Shown here piece by piece: positions 1-8,333 of a DNA stretch of 64,000 nucleotides. Every line of letters begins with the position of its first letter. The first letter of the stretch is position 1. Location of the stretch: positions 6,487,001 to 6,551,000 of the forward strand of contig NZ_CP034448.1 in NCBI RefSeq assembly GCF_003952465.1. Reading direction: 5' to 3'. The stretch is from Mesorhizobium sp. M1B.F.Ca.ET.045.04.1.1. Its GTDB lineage: Bacteria > Pseudomonadota > Alphaproteobacteria > Rhizobiales > Rhizobiaceae. Below the pieces are notes generated by a model that saw only the letters and a list, made by a program, of their open reading frames with translations, made no database searches and was not told the DNA's origin. A program made the translations under genes and the position numbers.

Positions 1-513
1 GGCCGGGCGTATTGATTTGGTCGCCTCCTTCGGGACCAGAAACGTCTCGCGCAGATTGAGCGTGTCGCCGCTCTTGGCGCCGGAGAAGGTCGCCGAGGTG
101 CAGGTCTGCACGTTGTCCGTGGTTTTCAGCGACGCGATGGATGTCGGAAGCCAGCGTCGGCCGTCCTTATCAATCAGCATCACCTTGCAGCCGAGCCATC
201 GGCGCTGCAGATCGGGATCGCCGATCCTCACCTGGAAGTCGGCCAGCACCGGCACCGAATCGGGCGGCAGCTTCGACATCCCGAAAGCGCCGCGCAGATC
301 CGTCAGCTTCCAGTCGCTGCCGCCGAAACGGGCGCTCTCGCCCCAGGCAACGCGGCGCGGGAAGAGGTCGTTGTCGCCAAGCAGCGCCTTGACGTTGTCA
401 TAGGACTCAATGGCCAGGCTCAGCGGGATGAGCAGAACAAGCGACCAAAGGCCGCGGCGGCGCCATTTCCGCTCGCTCGTCCCGCTCTCGGGATCCAGAA
501 CCTGTGCCGTCAT
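1..513 (-). CDS. Hypothetical membrane-anchored protein, C-terminus outside window
   Basis: Reading from the ATG at 513 towards position 1 gives 171 open codons with no stop, so the C-terminus lies outside the window. A short basic cytoplasmic stretch (RKWRRRG, about residues 12-18) is followed by one hydrophobic segment (about 19-32) and a long polar domain, the pattern of a single-pass protein with an extracytoplasmic domain. The gene starts 10 bases after the stop of its upstream neighbour and is the last visible member of a four-gene run that begins at 3010. I do not recognise a family. The overall plan resembles the two preceding genes, so the three may form one extracytoplasmic assembly; that is inference. 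Confidence 0.7.
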   Translation of the reverse strand, partial: MTAQVLDPESGTSERKWRRRGLWSLVLLIPLSLAIESYDNVKALLGDNDLFPRRVAWGESARFGGSDWKLTDLRGAFGMSKLPPDSVPVLADFQVRIGDPDLQRRWLGCKVMLIDKDGRRWLPTSIASLKTTDNVQTCTSATFSGAKSGDTLNLRETFLVPKEATKSIRPA

Positions 514-523
514 TCGATACCTC

Positions 524-1102
524 TCAGATCGGCTCAGCCATATCCAGCATGCCGACCGTGCCGGGCGGCAAGCCGTCGGGTCCAATGGCGACCGGCCCGA
601 GCGATATTTCGGCTTGCGAGTCGAGCGCGGACATCAGCTTTTCCGAAATCAGCAAAGTGGCATCGCTCACCTCATCCGGCCGCAACTCGAAGATCAGCCT
701 CGCCTTTTTCGGCAGGCCGGGATCGATGGCCACCGGAAGGAGCCCATCGGCGAAGGACAGCCGCTCGGTCTGGTCGTAGGTCAGGCCGGTCGCTCCGCGC
801 CAGGACGCGACCGCCACCGTCGTCGATTGCGCCTGCGCCGCAAACTCCACCGTGACTACGGCCCAGATGCCGCCGGTGGTCAGAACCTTGCTGTCACCGA
901 ACCTGTCCACTTTCAGCTTGCGGGCGAATTCCACCTTTTCGGCGCGCACCTCGAAGCTTCGCCCGACGACCGTGTCACCCAGATCGCCACGCGCAGGGAT
1001 CGGTCCGATCAGGTCGCCATAATGCGGCTTCGAGACCTGCAGGCCGTAGCAGAGCGAGACAGCGGCGAGCAGCAGCACGATGTTGGCGAGCTTGCGCATC
1101 AT
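524..1102 (-). CDS. Hypothetical single-pass extracytoplasmic protein
   Basis: 192 residues. The N-terminus (MMRKLANIVLLLAAVSLCYG) is a signal anchor or signal peptide with a Cys at the end of the hydrophobic stretch; it is not a clear lipobox. The rest is a soluble, beta-rich looking domain without recognisable catalytic motifs. The start overlaps the stop of the preceding gene by 4 bases (ATGA), which implies translational coupling in the 3010-to-1 operon. Function unknown. Confidence 0.75.
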   Translation of the reverse strand: MMRKLANIVLLLAAVSLCYGLQVSKPHYGDLIGPIPARGDLGDTVVGRSFEVRAEKVEFARKLKVDRFGDSKVLTTGGIWAVVTVEFAAQAQSTTVAVASWRGATGLTYDQTERLSFADGLLPVAIDPGLPKKARLIFELRPDEVSDATLLISEKLMSALDSQAEISLGPVAIGPDGLPPGTVGMLDMAEPI

Positions 1103-1692
1103 GGCTGGATATCCGCTGTGTCGGGCCCGCTGCCAACAGGCAGCTTCAGCGTGCCGATCGGCGCCGGATTGAACCAGCCCGGCAGGCCATAGAGATTGTC
1201 GCGCTGCTTGTACGTCTTGCGGATGACGGTCAGGTCGAGTTTCGCCGGCGGCGCCGCTCCGTCCGGCAGTTGCCAGATATAGGCCATGCGTTCCGGCAAG
1301 CCGGGGTGCAGTTCCGGCGACAGCGTGGAATCGCGCATCAGCGCGATGAAGGGTTTCGCCGCCGGATCGATCGTTGCCTGGTTTGCCTGCAGGACGTCGA
1401 AATAGTCCTTTGTCGATCTGGCCGTCCGGTTGGTCATCTCGACCTCGAGGACGAGCGCCTTCGCGCCGGGCTTGAGCGGCACGCCGTAGAGGTTATCACC
1501 TTCGGCGGCATAAGCCTTGAGCGGTCTCAGCAGCCATTCGCCCGTTTCAATCTGGCTGGCCGGCGCCAGGACAGGCAGCGGCTCGTGCCTTACGCCGAAT
1601 GCGCCCATGACGCCGGCGACGGCAATCGCCGCCGCGGTGCCGATGCCGGCCACCAGCCAGGCTTTCAGGCGGGAACCGGCATTCTCAAGCAT
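1099..1692 (-). CDS. Hypothetical single-pass extracytoplasmic protein
   Basis: 197 residues. One transmembrane segment near residues 11-33 is followed by an extracytoplasmic domain. A stretch around residues 85-100 (VLEVEMTNRT, then DYF) resembles DUF4352-type telokin-like domains found on surface-anchored proteins; this is a weak family impression, not an assignment. The start overlaps the end of the polytopic membrane protein gene by 8 bases and the end overlaps the next start by 4 bases. Probably a partner of the membrane protein encoded just upstream. Confidence 0.75.
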   Translation of the reverse strand: MLENAGSRLKAWLVAGIGTAAAIAVAGVMGAFGVRHEPLPVLAPASQIETGEWLLRPLKAYAAEGDNLYGVPLKPGAKALVLEVEMTNRTARSTKDYFDVLQANQATIDPAAKPFIALMRDSTLSPELHPGLPERMAYIWQLPDGAAPPAKLDLTVIRKTYKQRDNLYGLPGWFNPAPIGTLKLPVGSGPDTADIQP

Positions 1693-3010
1693 TGTAGGCC
1701 CCTACTTCCGCACCGCCGGGGGAGCCCGCCGGTCGAGCGTCTTCGCCGGTCCGGCGCTTCGGCAGCGCGAAGGCCGTTTCGAGGATCGCGGCGAGGAAGC
1801 AGATCCTGAACGGCTCGACGAGAATGCCGGTCGATGAGTCCTGGAACGGGCTGCCGAACAGCAGCGAGACGCCCTCGGACAGCACCTGCCAGACATCGAG
1901 CTCATGCGGGCCGATGAGACGCGTCATGCCGAGCCATGCCCAGGCCGCCAACCAGTCGATCAGCCGGTAGCCGACGATCAGCGTGACGATCAGCACCACG
2001 CCCGAGCTCAGCGTGATGCGCATGCCGTTGGCGATCGGCAAATAGCGAGAGCGGTAGCCGGAGATGAAATGCTCGACGAAGTCGCGCAGGAATTTCGGAA
2101 TGGCGCGGTAGCGCTCGCCAAAATGCACGATGCGCCGATGCATGCGCATCAGCTCCTTGTCGTCGCGCACGTCGTAGCCGTAGATCAGCGCGGCGAGCAC
2201 CAGCCAGATCACCGGCAGGAGCATGTAGAAGAACAGGTTGACCAGCCTCGCGGTCGTGTCGATGGACGTGACCTCGACGGGAACCAACTGAGCGGCAAAG
2301 GCGCTTGCGATCGGATTGGCGATCCCTTCAGCGGCGGCCTGCAGGACGGAAAAAATGTTGCGGCTCATGATCCAGCCGACGGCCTCGTCCTTCCAGCGCG
2401 AGATCACGTAGAGACCGATGAAGATCCAGTTGGTCTCGCAGATAACCACGACGATCTGCCAGAAGGAGCGCGATGCGCCGCGCGCCTGCATCATGATGGC
2501 GAAGCGCCGGATCAGCCAGGAGATCACGACCGAAAAGATCAGCCAGCGCGAATCGAGCACGTCGAGAACGTTGCCCGCCCCTTCGCCGAAGGGCGCCATG
2601 TCGAGCGCGACGCGCGAATACTGCCGCACGGTGTCGCCGAGAAAGCCCCAGGCGGCGTAATAGGCGAAGAAGGGCAGCAGCGCGACGGTGACCATGCGCG
2701 CCAGCCGCGCGCCGCCGGTCCGAGGTTCGCCTGTGCTTTCGCCACGCGCCGCCTGCTGCGCGGCACGTGTCGCCGGCAGAGCCGGCAGCAGCGTCTGGAA
2801 CATGGCGACGGTGACGATGAGCTGGGTCAGCGCGACAAGCGTCAGCAAGGCGAGCCCCGCCATGTGGTTGACAAGGGCGGTACGCGCGGCGATCTGCATG
2901 AACAGGTCGCCGAACACGATGCCCAACAGCACCATGGCGACCAGTTGCGGCCAGAAGCGCCACCAGAGCCTGAATGTCAGCACCAGCGGCTTTGCGGCAT
3001 CGGCAAGCAT
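1685..3010 (-). CDS. Hypothetical polytopic membrane protein
   Basis: 441 residues with roughly seven to nine hydrophobic segments (for example near 12-35, 48-70, 105-125, 158-170, 190-205, 260-285 and 340-360). It contains a charged cytoplasmic-looking loop (DVRDDKELMRMHRRIVHFGE). No ATPase, kinase or transporter signature is visible. It is the first gene of the tightly overlapping four-gene set running to position 1, so it is probably the membrane core to which the three anchored proteins attach. Function unknown. Confidence 0.75.
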   Translation of the reverse strand: MLADAAKPLVLTFRLWWRFWPQLVAMVLLGIVFGDLFMQIAARTALVNHMAGLALLTLVALTQLIVTVAMFQTLLPALPATRAAQQAARGESTGEPRTGGARLARMVTVALLPFFAYYAAWGFLGDTVRQYSRVALDMAPFGEGAGNVLDVLDSRWLIFSVVISWLIRRFAIMMQARGASRSFWQIVVVICETNWIFIGLYVISRWKDEAVGWIMSRNIFSVLQAAAEGIANPIASAFAAQLVPVEVTSIDTTARLVNLFFYMLLPVIWLVLAALIYGYDVRDDKELMRMHRRIVHFGERYRAIPKFLRDFVEHFISGYRSRYLPIANGMRITLSSGVVLIVTLIVGYRLIDWLAAWAWLGMTRLIGPHELDVWQVLSEGVSLLFGSPFQDSSTGILVEPFRICFLAAILETAFALPKRRTGEDARPAGSPGGAEVGAYNA

Positions 3011-3256
3011 GTCGAGGCGTTCAATGCGTCAGTGAACGTCCTCCAACCGCTCTGGCGGGTTCGGCGGCAGCGTGTCGGATCATGTCCCCTCCATTCCACG
3101 AGCCCCCGCCACGCGTCGTCGAGACATAGGGCAAACCGGATTGCTTTGACACCCCTGCACCAACCTTTAGGCGAAATTGGCCGGCCGCCTCGCCTTACGC
3201 TTGGTGCCATTTCCGGCCATACTGTCGCAAAGGCTTCAGGCCTTCGGAGGTTCGGC

Positions 3257-3889
3257 ATGGCAATCTTCCTGGCATTCCTTGGCGTCTCTATCGTGGTGAT
3301 CGTCACACCCGGTCCGGATACCGCGATCACCATCCGCAACACCTTGCTCGGCGGCCGTTCTGCGGGAATCTTGACTGCGCTTGGTGTCGGCTGCGGGCTG
3401 ACGATCTGGGCACTGGCGACAAGCGCTGGTTTGGTCGCCTTGCTCACGGCTTCCGAGCCGCTTTTCCTAGCCGTCAAATATGCCGGCGCCGCCTATCTGA
3501 TCTATCTCGGCATGCAAGCACTGCGTGAAGCAATCTGGCCGGCGCAAAGCCAACATGCGCGGTCACCGACCATGCCGCATATGCGGCTCGCCCCGGTTGC
3601 CGCGTTCCGGCAGGGCTTCGTCAGCGATCTCAGCAATCCGAAGATAGCGGTGTTCTTCCCCAGCCTGTTGCCGCAATTCGTGCCGGCCGGTCAGCCGTCC
3701 TTCCTGTCGCTTTTGCTGCTCGGCATCGTCTTTGCGCTGATCACCTTCGCCTGGCTGACCATCTATGCGACCATCATCGCCAAGGCCGGCGACTGGCTGC
3801 GCCGGCCGAATGTGCGCCGCGCCGTCGAAGCAATCAGCGGCACGCTGCTGATTGCCCTTGGCATTCGAATCGCGGCCGAGCAGCGCTAG
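3257..3889 (+). CDS. LysE/RhtB family amino-acid exporter
   Basis: 210 residues. The N-terminus (VVIVTPGPDTAITIRNTLLGG) carries the TPGPD signature typical of LysE/RhtB translocators, followed by about six hydrophobic segments; DLSNPKIAVFF in the middle is the second conserved family motif. Members export amino acids or related small molecules across the inner membrane. The ATG at 3257 is chosen because the family motif begins within 20 residues; the open frame extends far upstream but only as a shadow of the opposite-strand gene. The substrate cannot be told from sequence. Convergent with the enoyl-CoA hydratase gene, with 6 bases between the two stops. Confidence 0.9.
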   Translation: MAIFLAFLGVSIVVIVTPGPDTAITIRNTLLGGRSAGILTALGVGCGLTIWALATSAGLVALLTASEPLFLAVKYAGAAYLIYLGMQALREAIWPAQSQHARSPTMPHMRLAPVAAFRQGFVSDLSNPKIAVFFPSLLPQFVPAGQPSFLSLLLLGIVFALITFAWLTIYATIIAKAGDWLRRPNVRRAVEAISGTLLIALGIRIAAEQR

Positions 3890-3895
3890 ATCCCC

Positions 3896-4651
3896 TCAGC
3901 TCGCCTTCTTTCGCGTCATGAAGGCGGTGAGCGCGGCGCGCGCCTCGTCCGACTTCAGCCGCTCACGGAAATGCTCGCTTTCGACCTTGATGCGGGCGAT
4001 CAATTCCTCGCGCGGCTCACGCATCAGGTCGCGGGCGATCTTCAGCGCCTGCGGCGGCTTGGCGGCGATTTCGTTGGCGGCCGCCAGCACCGCGCCTTCC
4101 AGCGCCTCTTCCGCGACCACCTCGTAGATCAGGCCGGCGGCCTTGGCGCGCTCGGCCAAAAAGCCTTCGCCGAGACCCAGCAGCGCGAAGGCGCCCTGTA
4201 GGCCGAGGATTTGCGGCGCCAGCAGGCTCGAGCCGGCTTCAGGCACCAGGCCGAGGTCGACGAAGGGCGTGCGGAAGAGCGTGCGCGGCGTGGCGAAGGT
4301 CAGGTCGCAATGCAAATTGAGCGTGGTGCCGATACCGACCGCGATGCCGTCGACGCCCGAGACCATCGGCTTCTCCGCCTTGGCCAGCGCCATGAGAAAA
4401 TCCCAGACCTCGTTGCCGCCCTCGCCGCCGCCGGCGATGACGAGGAAGTCGGCGAGATCGTTGCCGGCGGAAAAGGCGCCGGGGACGCCGAGGAAGACAT
4501 GGACGCGGACCGCCGGATCGGCGTCGCCTTCGGCAAGAGCGGCCGACATTTTCGCGTACATGGCGCGCGTTAGCGCGTTCTTCTTGTCCGGCCGGTTCAT
4601 GCGGATGATCTGCACGGCGCCCCGGCGCTCGATGAGGATATGGTCGGTCAC
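3896..4651 (-). CDS. Enoyl-CoA hydratase/isomerase family protein
   Basis: 251 residues of the crotonase superfamily: NRPDKKNALT near residue 19, an oxyanion-hole segment (FSAGNDLADF, about 60-69) and a second one (SGVDGIAVGIGTT, about 98-110). The catalytic Glu of classic hydratases is replaced by a PEAGSS segment (about 136), as in several isomerase-like members, so the exact reaction is open. The start is a GTG with AAGGAA upstream. It begins 27 bases after the stop of the acyl-CoA dehydrogenase gene and is probably in the same beta-oxidation operon. Confidence 0.9.
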   Translation of the reverse strand: MTDHILIERRGAVQIIRMNRPDKKNALTRAMYAKMSAALAEGDADPAVRVHVFLGVPGAFSAGNDLADFLVIAGGGEGGNEVWDFLMALAKAEKPMVSGVDGIAVGIGTTLNLHCDLTFATPRTLFRTPFVDLGLVPEAGSSLLAPQILGLQGAFALLGLGEGFLAERAKAAGLIYEVVAEEALEGAVLAAANEIAAKPPQALKIARDLMREPREELIARIKVESEHFRERLKSDEARAALTAFMTRKKAS

Positions 4652-4678
4652 GGTCGGTTCCTTCGAATGCCAGGATGT

Positions 4679-6448
4679 TCAGGCGGAGATCAGCATCTTG
4701 CCGGCCGCGGCGAGGCTATCGGCGCCGTCGATGACGCGCTCCTTCAGGGCACGCGTCTCGCCAAGCAGGTTTTCGGCAAAGAAGCGGCAAAGCGGAACTC
4801 GGCCGCGGTCGGCCAGCCCGCCCTGCGCCAGATAGGCGCCGCCGGCGGCAAGTGAGATCAGGCGCAGATAGGGCGTTGCGCCGGCCATCGCGGTATCGCT
4901 CTTGCCGTCGGCAAGAAGCCGTTGCAGGAAGCGGGTCGCTTCGTCGAGATCGGCGAGCGCACGATCGAGATTGTCGGCGGTGCGCCCAAAACCCTCGATG
5001 TTGGAGGTGCGCACCGCGTCGGCCATCGCCTTCAGTTCGCCGATGTAGCGATGCACATGCTCGCCGCCGCCGAGCGGCAGTTTTCGCGAGACGAGGTCGA
5101 TCGCCTGGATGCCGTTGGTGCCTTCATAGATCGGGGCGATGCGGGCATCGCGATAAAGCGCCGCCGCACCGGTTTCCTCGATGAAGCCCATGCCGCCATG
5201 CACCTGCAGCCCAAGCGATGCAACCTCGACGCCGACATCGGTCGAAAAGGCTTTCGCCAGCGGCGTCAGCAGATTGGCGCGGTCGCGCCAGGTGGCGGCG
5301 GCCTCGCCCTCGGCGACGCGCGCCCTGTCGATGGCGTGCCCACAGGAATAGGCGATGGCGCGCGCGATCTGGGTCAGCGCCCGCATGGTCAAAAGATTGC
5401 GCTGCACGTCCGGGTGATGGACGATCGGCGCCATGCCTGAGCCGGCATAATCCGAGGCCTTGCCCTGGAGGCGCTCATTGGCATAGGCGATCGCCTTCTG
5501 CGTCGCCGTCTCGGCCACCGCCACGCCCTGCATGCCGACGGCAAGGCGGGCGTTGTTCATCATGGTGAACATGCAGGCGAGACCCTTGTTCTCCTCGCCG
5601 ACCAGCCAGCCGATCGCGCCCGGGGCCGCGCCCTCAAAACCGTCGCCGTAGATCATGGTGCAGGTCGGAGATGCGTGGATGCCGAGCTTGTGCTCGAGAC
5701 CGGAACAGAAGACGTCGTTGCGGGCGCCGAGCGAGCCGTCGTCATTGACCAGGAATTTCGGCACCAGGAACAGCGAGATGCCGCGCGTGCCGGCCGGCGC
5801 GTCGGGCAGCCTGGCCAGCACCAGATGCACGATGTTGTCGGTGAAATCGTGCTCGCCATAGGTGATGAAAATCTTCTGGCCGAAGATGCGGTAGGTGCCG
5901 TCGCCGGCGGGCTCGGCGCGGGTGCGCAGCGCCGCGAGGTCCGAACCGGCCTGCGGCTCGGTCAGGTTCATCGTGCCCATCCACTCGCCGGAGACAAGCT
6001 TGGCGAGATACTTCGCCTTGAGATCCTCCGACGCATGCTTGTCGAGGGCTTCCACCGCGCCCATGGTGAGCGTCGGGCCGATGCCGAAGGCCATGGCGGC
6101 AGAGTTCCACATTTCGAGCGCGGCGACGGCGAGCATTGTGGGCAGGCCCTGGCCGCCGAATTCCTCCGGCCCCGACAGCGCGTTCCAGCCACCGTCGATC
6201 CAGCGGCGGTAAAGCTCCTTCCAGCCGGGCGGCGTGGTGACGGAAGCGTGCTTCAGCACCGCGCCATGCTCGTCGCCGATCTTGTAGAGCGGCGCCACCT
6301 CCTCGCTGGCGAAGCGACCGGCCTCGGAAAGGATCGCGTCGACAAGGTCCTCGCCGAGATCGCCGAAGGTGCCGGCGTCCAATGCCGGCTTCAGGCCGGC
6401 CACATGCTTCAGCGTGAAGGCGATGTCCTCGACCGGTGCGCGATACAT
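4679..6448 (-). CDS. Acyl-CoA dehydrogenase (long, DmdC-like type)
   Basis: 589 residues, longer than ordinary acyl-CoA dehydrogenases (about 380) and in the size class of the DmdC/long-chain group with an extra C-terminal domain. Visible motifs are MNLTEPQAGSDL (FAD/substrate contact), FITYGEHDF, and the C-terminal QVHGGMGFIEETGAAALYRD that binds FAD. The enzyme oxidises an acyl-CoA to a 2-enoyl-CoA, passing electrons to ETF. ATG at 6448 is chosen over the upstream in-frame codons because a strong AGGAGGAG site lies just ahead and the protein start (MYRAPVEDIAF) fits the family. Transcribed ahead of the hydratase, which would act on its product. The substrate is not determined. Confidence 0.92.
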   Translation of the reverse strand: MYRAPVEDIAFTLKHVAGLKPALDAGTFGDLGEDLVDAILSEAGRFASEEVAPLYKIGDEHGAVLKHASVTTPPGWKELYRRWIDGGWNALSGPEEFGGQGLPTMLAVAALEMWNSAAMAFGIGPTLTMGAVEALDKHASEDLKAKYLAKLVSGEWMGTMNLTEPQAGSDLAALRTRAEPAGDGTYRIFGQKIFITYGEHDFTDNIVHLVLARLPDAPAGTRGISLFLVPKFLVNDDGSLGARNDVFCSGLEHKLGIHASPTCTMIYGDGFEGAAPGAIGWLVGEENKGLACMFTMMNNARLAVGMQGVAVAETATQKAIAYANERLQGKASDYAGSGMAPIVHHPDVQRNLLTMRALTQIARAIAYSCGHAIDRARVAEGEAAATWRDRANLLTPLAKAFSTDVGVEVASLGLQVHGGMGFIEETGAAALYRDARIAPIYEGTNGIQAIDLVSRKLPLGGGEHVHRYIGELKAMADAVRTSNIEGFGRTADNLDRALADLDEATRFLQRLLADGKSDTAMAGATPYLRLISLAAGGAYLAQGGLADRGRVPLCRFFAENLLGETRALKERVIDGADSLAAAGKMLISA

Positions 6449-6576
6449 TTTGCTGCTCCTCCTCCGTTCCGGCCGATGGTAGTCGCGTAGCCAAAGCGAG
6501 GCCATGCGCCTTTGGGCCGGCCCAACACCTTCTTTTTACGTAAACGTCAAACTTTGTCACGCGGATTTTGCAACTT

Positions 6577-6704
6577 CGTCATCCACGGGCGGAGCGGGAG
6601 CGAAGCGGACGCGTAGACCCGAGGATCCATTCCGTGACCTCGGGCGAAGGGTGCAGCGGAGCACAATTCTGGACCGTGGAAACCGCCTCAACGTTACGGA
6701 ATGG
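6577..6704. repeat. Left portion of long palindromic repeat, split by IS110 insertion
   Basis: Starts with CGTCATCCACGGGCGGAGCG and matches the left arm and centre of the intact element at 21359-21539. The sequence stops matching at ATGG (6701-6704), where the IS110 element begins; the missing right arm resumes at 7814. The two arms covary (GGATCC present in both), so the copy was a good palindrome before the insertion. Confidence 0.85.
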
Positions 6705-6713
6705 CAACTGTGT

Positions 6714-7640
6714 TCATGCGAATGCGGTTTTGTCGCGGATGATGGCGTTGAGGACGACCAGGAGCTTCCTTGCTACGGCGATGATAGCAAGTTTCTTGGA
6801 GCCTGATCGGGCGGCAAGTGCGGTATAGAAGGACTTGAACCGGTCACAGGTTCTGATGGCTGTGAGGGCTGCCATGTAGAGGGCGCGGCGCACGCGTGAT
6901 CGCCCGCCCTGGATCTGGCTCCTGCGTGTGAGCTTGCCGCTCTTGTTGTCGAACGGGGCAAGGCCGACGAGCGCGGCGATCGCCTTGGGTGAGCGCTGGC
7001 CGAGCTCGGGCAGGAGCGCCAGCAGCGAGAGCGCGCCGACCTTGGAGACACCGGGCACGGAGACCATCAGCGCATGGTCGCGAGCGGTGCCCTGGTTTTG
7101 ACGAATGACTTCGGCAATCAGGCTCTCGAGCGCCTTGATGCGCGTGTCGAAGTGAGCGATCGTTTCTTCCAGATCGGCAATGACGATCTCATTGAAGGCC
7201 TCGGCGAGGTGCTTCTTCGCCGTTGCCCGCATATTGACCAGGTGATCGCGGTGGCCGGCAAGCGATTGAAGCCGCTCGACTTCTTCGCTCGGCGCCGGCT
7301 CGGCCTCAGGGTGATAGCGACGGCCGTAGTCGCTCAGCATCCTGGTATCGAGAGGATCGGTCTTGGCGCGCCGTCTCGTCGACTTGGCATAGTGGTGGGT
7401 ATGGGCCGGGTTGTGCCGCGAGAACGGCACGCCGGCCTTGGCCAGCGCATGGCGCAGCAGCCGGTCATGCACCCCCGTCGCCTCCATGACGACAAAGTCC
7501 CGACTGGGATCAAGGCCCGCCACATAGGCCGCGATCGCGTCGGCCTGATTGTCGATGCGCCGGAAACGGCCGCTTGCCTCATCAAAAAAGTCCAGCCACT
7601 GCTTTGAGATGTCGCAGCCGACATAGTTCTGCATTATCAT
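6714..7640 (-). CDS. IS110-family DEDD recombinase (transposase)
   Basis: 308 residues. The N-terminal RuvC-like domain has D10 (YVGCDIS), E53 (VVMEATG), D95 and D98 (KTDPLD), the DEDD set. The C-terminal Tnp domain has a helix-hairpin-like stretch (VSVPGVSKVGALSLLALL, about 193-210), then APFDNKSG with S234 as the likely catalytic serine. S234 follows the last Asp by 136 residues, the same spacing as in IS621 (D105 to S241). An RRALYMAALTAI helix follows. The start at MIMQNYVG is preferred because the upstream in-frame extension reads through the non-coding bridge-RNA region. The gene appears intact, so the element may still be mobile. Confidence 0.95.
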   Translation of the reverse strand: MIMQNYVGCDISKQWLDFFDEASGRFRRIDNQADAIAAYVAGLDPSRDFVVMEATGVHDRLLRHALAKAGVPFSRHNPAHTHHYAKSTRRRAKTDPLDTRMLSDYGRRYHPEAEPAPSEEVERLQSLAGHRDHLVNMRATAKKHLAEAFNEIVIADLEETIAHFDTRIKALESLIAEVIRQNQGTARDHALMVSVPGVSKVGALSLLALLPELGQRSPKAIAALVGLAPFDNKSGKLTRRSQIQGGRSRVRRALYMAALTAIRTCDRFKSFYTALAARSGSKKLAIIAVARKLLVVLNAIIRDKTAFA

Positions 7641-7800
7641 GTCCACGCCTCTTCCTGTGGTGCGGGGTCTGCTTGGAACAGCCCCGTGCAACTGTTCAGG
7701 TTGATGGTTCACCGGTGGGAAGGGACCGGGCCATGCCACGGCCTGTCCGAAAGGACGACCAGGATCCACTCGGTCTCCTTCCCACTTCAACCATACACCA
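7641..7800 (-). ncRNA. Candidate IS110 bridge RNA
   Basis: Non-coding end upstream of the recombinase, read on the minus strand. A 14-bp stem with one bulged base (7771-7785 pairs with 7715-7728) encloses two segments matching the target: GGATCC (7762-7767) and, on the minus strand, GGCATGG (7731-7737). Further 3' are two segments matching the element ends: ACAGTTGC (7688-7695, as at the recombinase-distal end) and CACAGG (7654-7659, complement of core plus the other end), flanking a hairpin at 7663-7686. The order target-left, target-right, donor-left, donor-right equals that established for IS621. Exact RNA ends are not visible; the extent is approximate. Confidence 0.75.
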
Positions 7801-7813
7801 GAACCAACACACA

Positions 7814-7867
7814 GGATCCTCGGGTCTGCGCGCGTCGCTTCGCTCCTTGCTCCGCCCGTGGATGACG
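7814..7867. repeat. Right arm of palindromic repeat split by IS110
   Basis: GGATCCTCGGGTCTGCGCG through GTGGATGACG matches the right arm of the copies ending at 21539 and 21747 and is the inverted counterpart of 6577-6630. Confidence 0.85.
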
Positions 7868-8019
7868 AAATCGCGAAGGCTTTCGCTAATTTTCAAGGCT
7901 GCTGATTGCTACTGAAGGGTACAATCCAATCTCTCGAAATTTCTGCGATAACGGACTACATCCGACTGGTATTATCTGCCGTTGGCAGACCAGAGAGACA
8001 TCGTGCACTGGGAACTCCC

Positions 8020-8256
8020 ATGCTTGCCATACCTGAAGTCTATCGCTGCATCGAATGCGGCCTCCCTTACCGGGCCACGGGGTTCTGGTACCACGAGGGC
8101 AAGATCGAGCATGGACCGGCCTACTGGACCGATCGCGGCATATTGTGCTCGCCGCAATGCTCGCTGGCGCATCACAAGAAGCGCGCCGCCGACGGCACGC
8201 TGCCGCAGGAGCCGGCGCCCGATCCATTCGAGGTGCAGTCGCTGTTCCGGCGCTGA
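8020..8256 (+). CDS. Small Cys-rich hypothetical protein
   Basis: 78 residues if started at the ATG at 8020; an in-frame upstream start at 7906 would add 38 residues with no family look. Cys pairs at CIECG (about residue 10) and in CSPQC (about 45-49), with His and Trp between, suggest a zinc-ribbon-like fold. No Shine-Dalgarno is obvious at either start. It lies between the IS/repeat and the GH25 gene. Function unknown. Confidence 0.55.
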   Translation: MLAIPEVYRCIECGLPYRATGFWYHEGKIEHGPAYWTDRGILCSPQCSLAHHKKRAADGTLPQEPAPDPFEVQSLFRR

Positions 8257-8333
8257 GCACCCGATCGGCTTTGAAAGCAATTCCTTAACCATAGCGGTTC
8301 AGGATCGTCCCCTGGTCAGTGGGGACACCCTGA

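Larger units (their letters stand above)
6703..7813 (-). mobile_element. IS110-family insertion sequence
   Basis: About 1.11 kb, delimited by comparison with uninterrupted repeat copies: left flank ends ...TTACGGAATGG, right flank resumes GGATCCTCGGG. The dinucleotide GG occurs at both junctions (6703-6704 and 7814-7815) and only once in empty copies, as expected for the shared core dinucleotide of IS110 elements. There are no terminal inverted repeats. On the minus strand the order is a non-coding end of about 170 bases (7641-7813), the recombinase gene, then only about 10 bases to the other end. That asymmetry is typical of the IS110 group. Confidence 0.9.
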
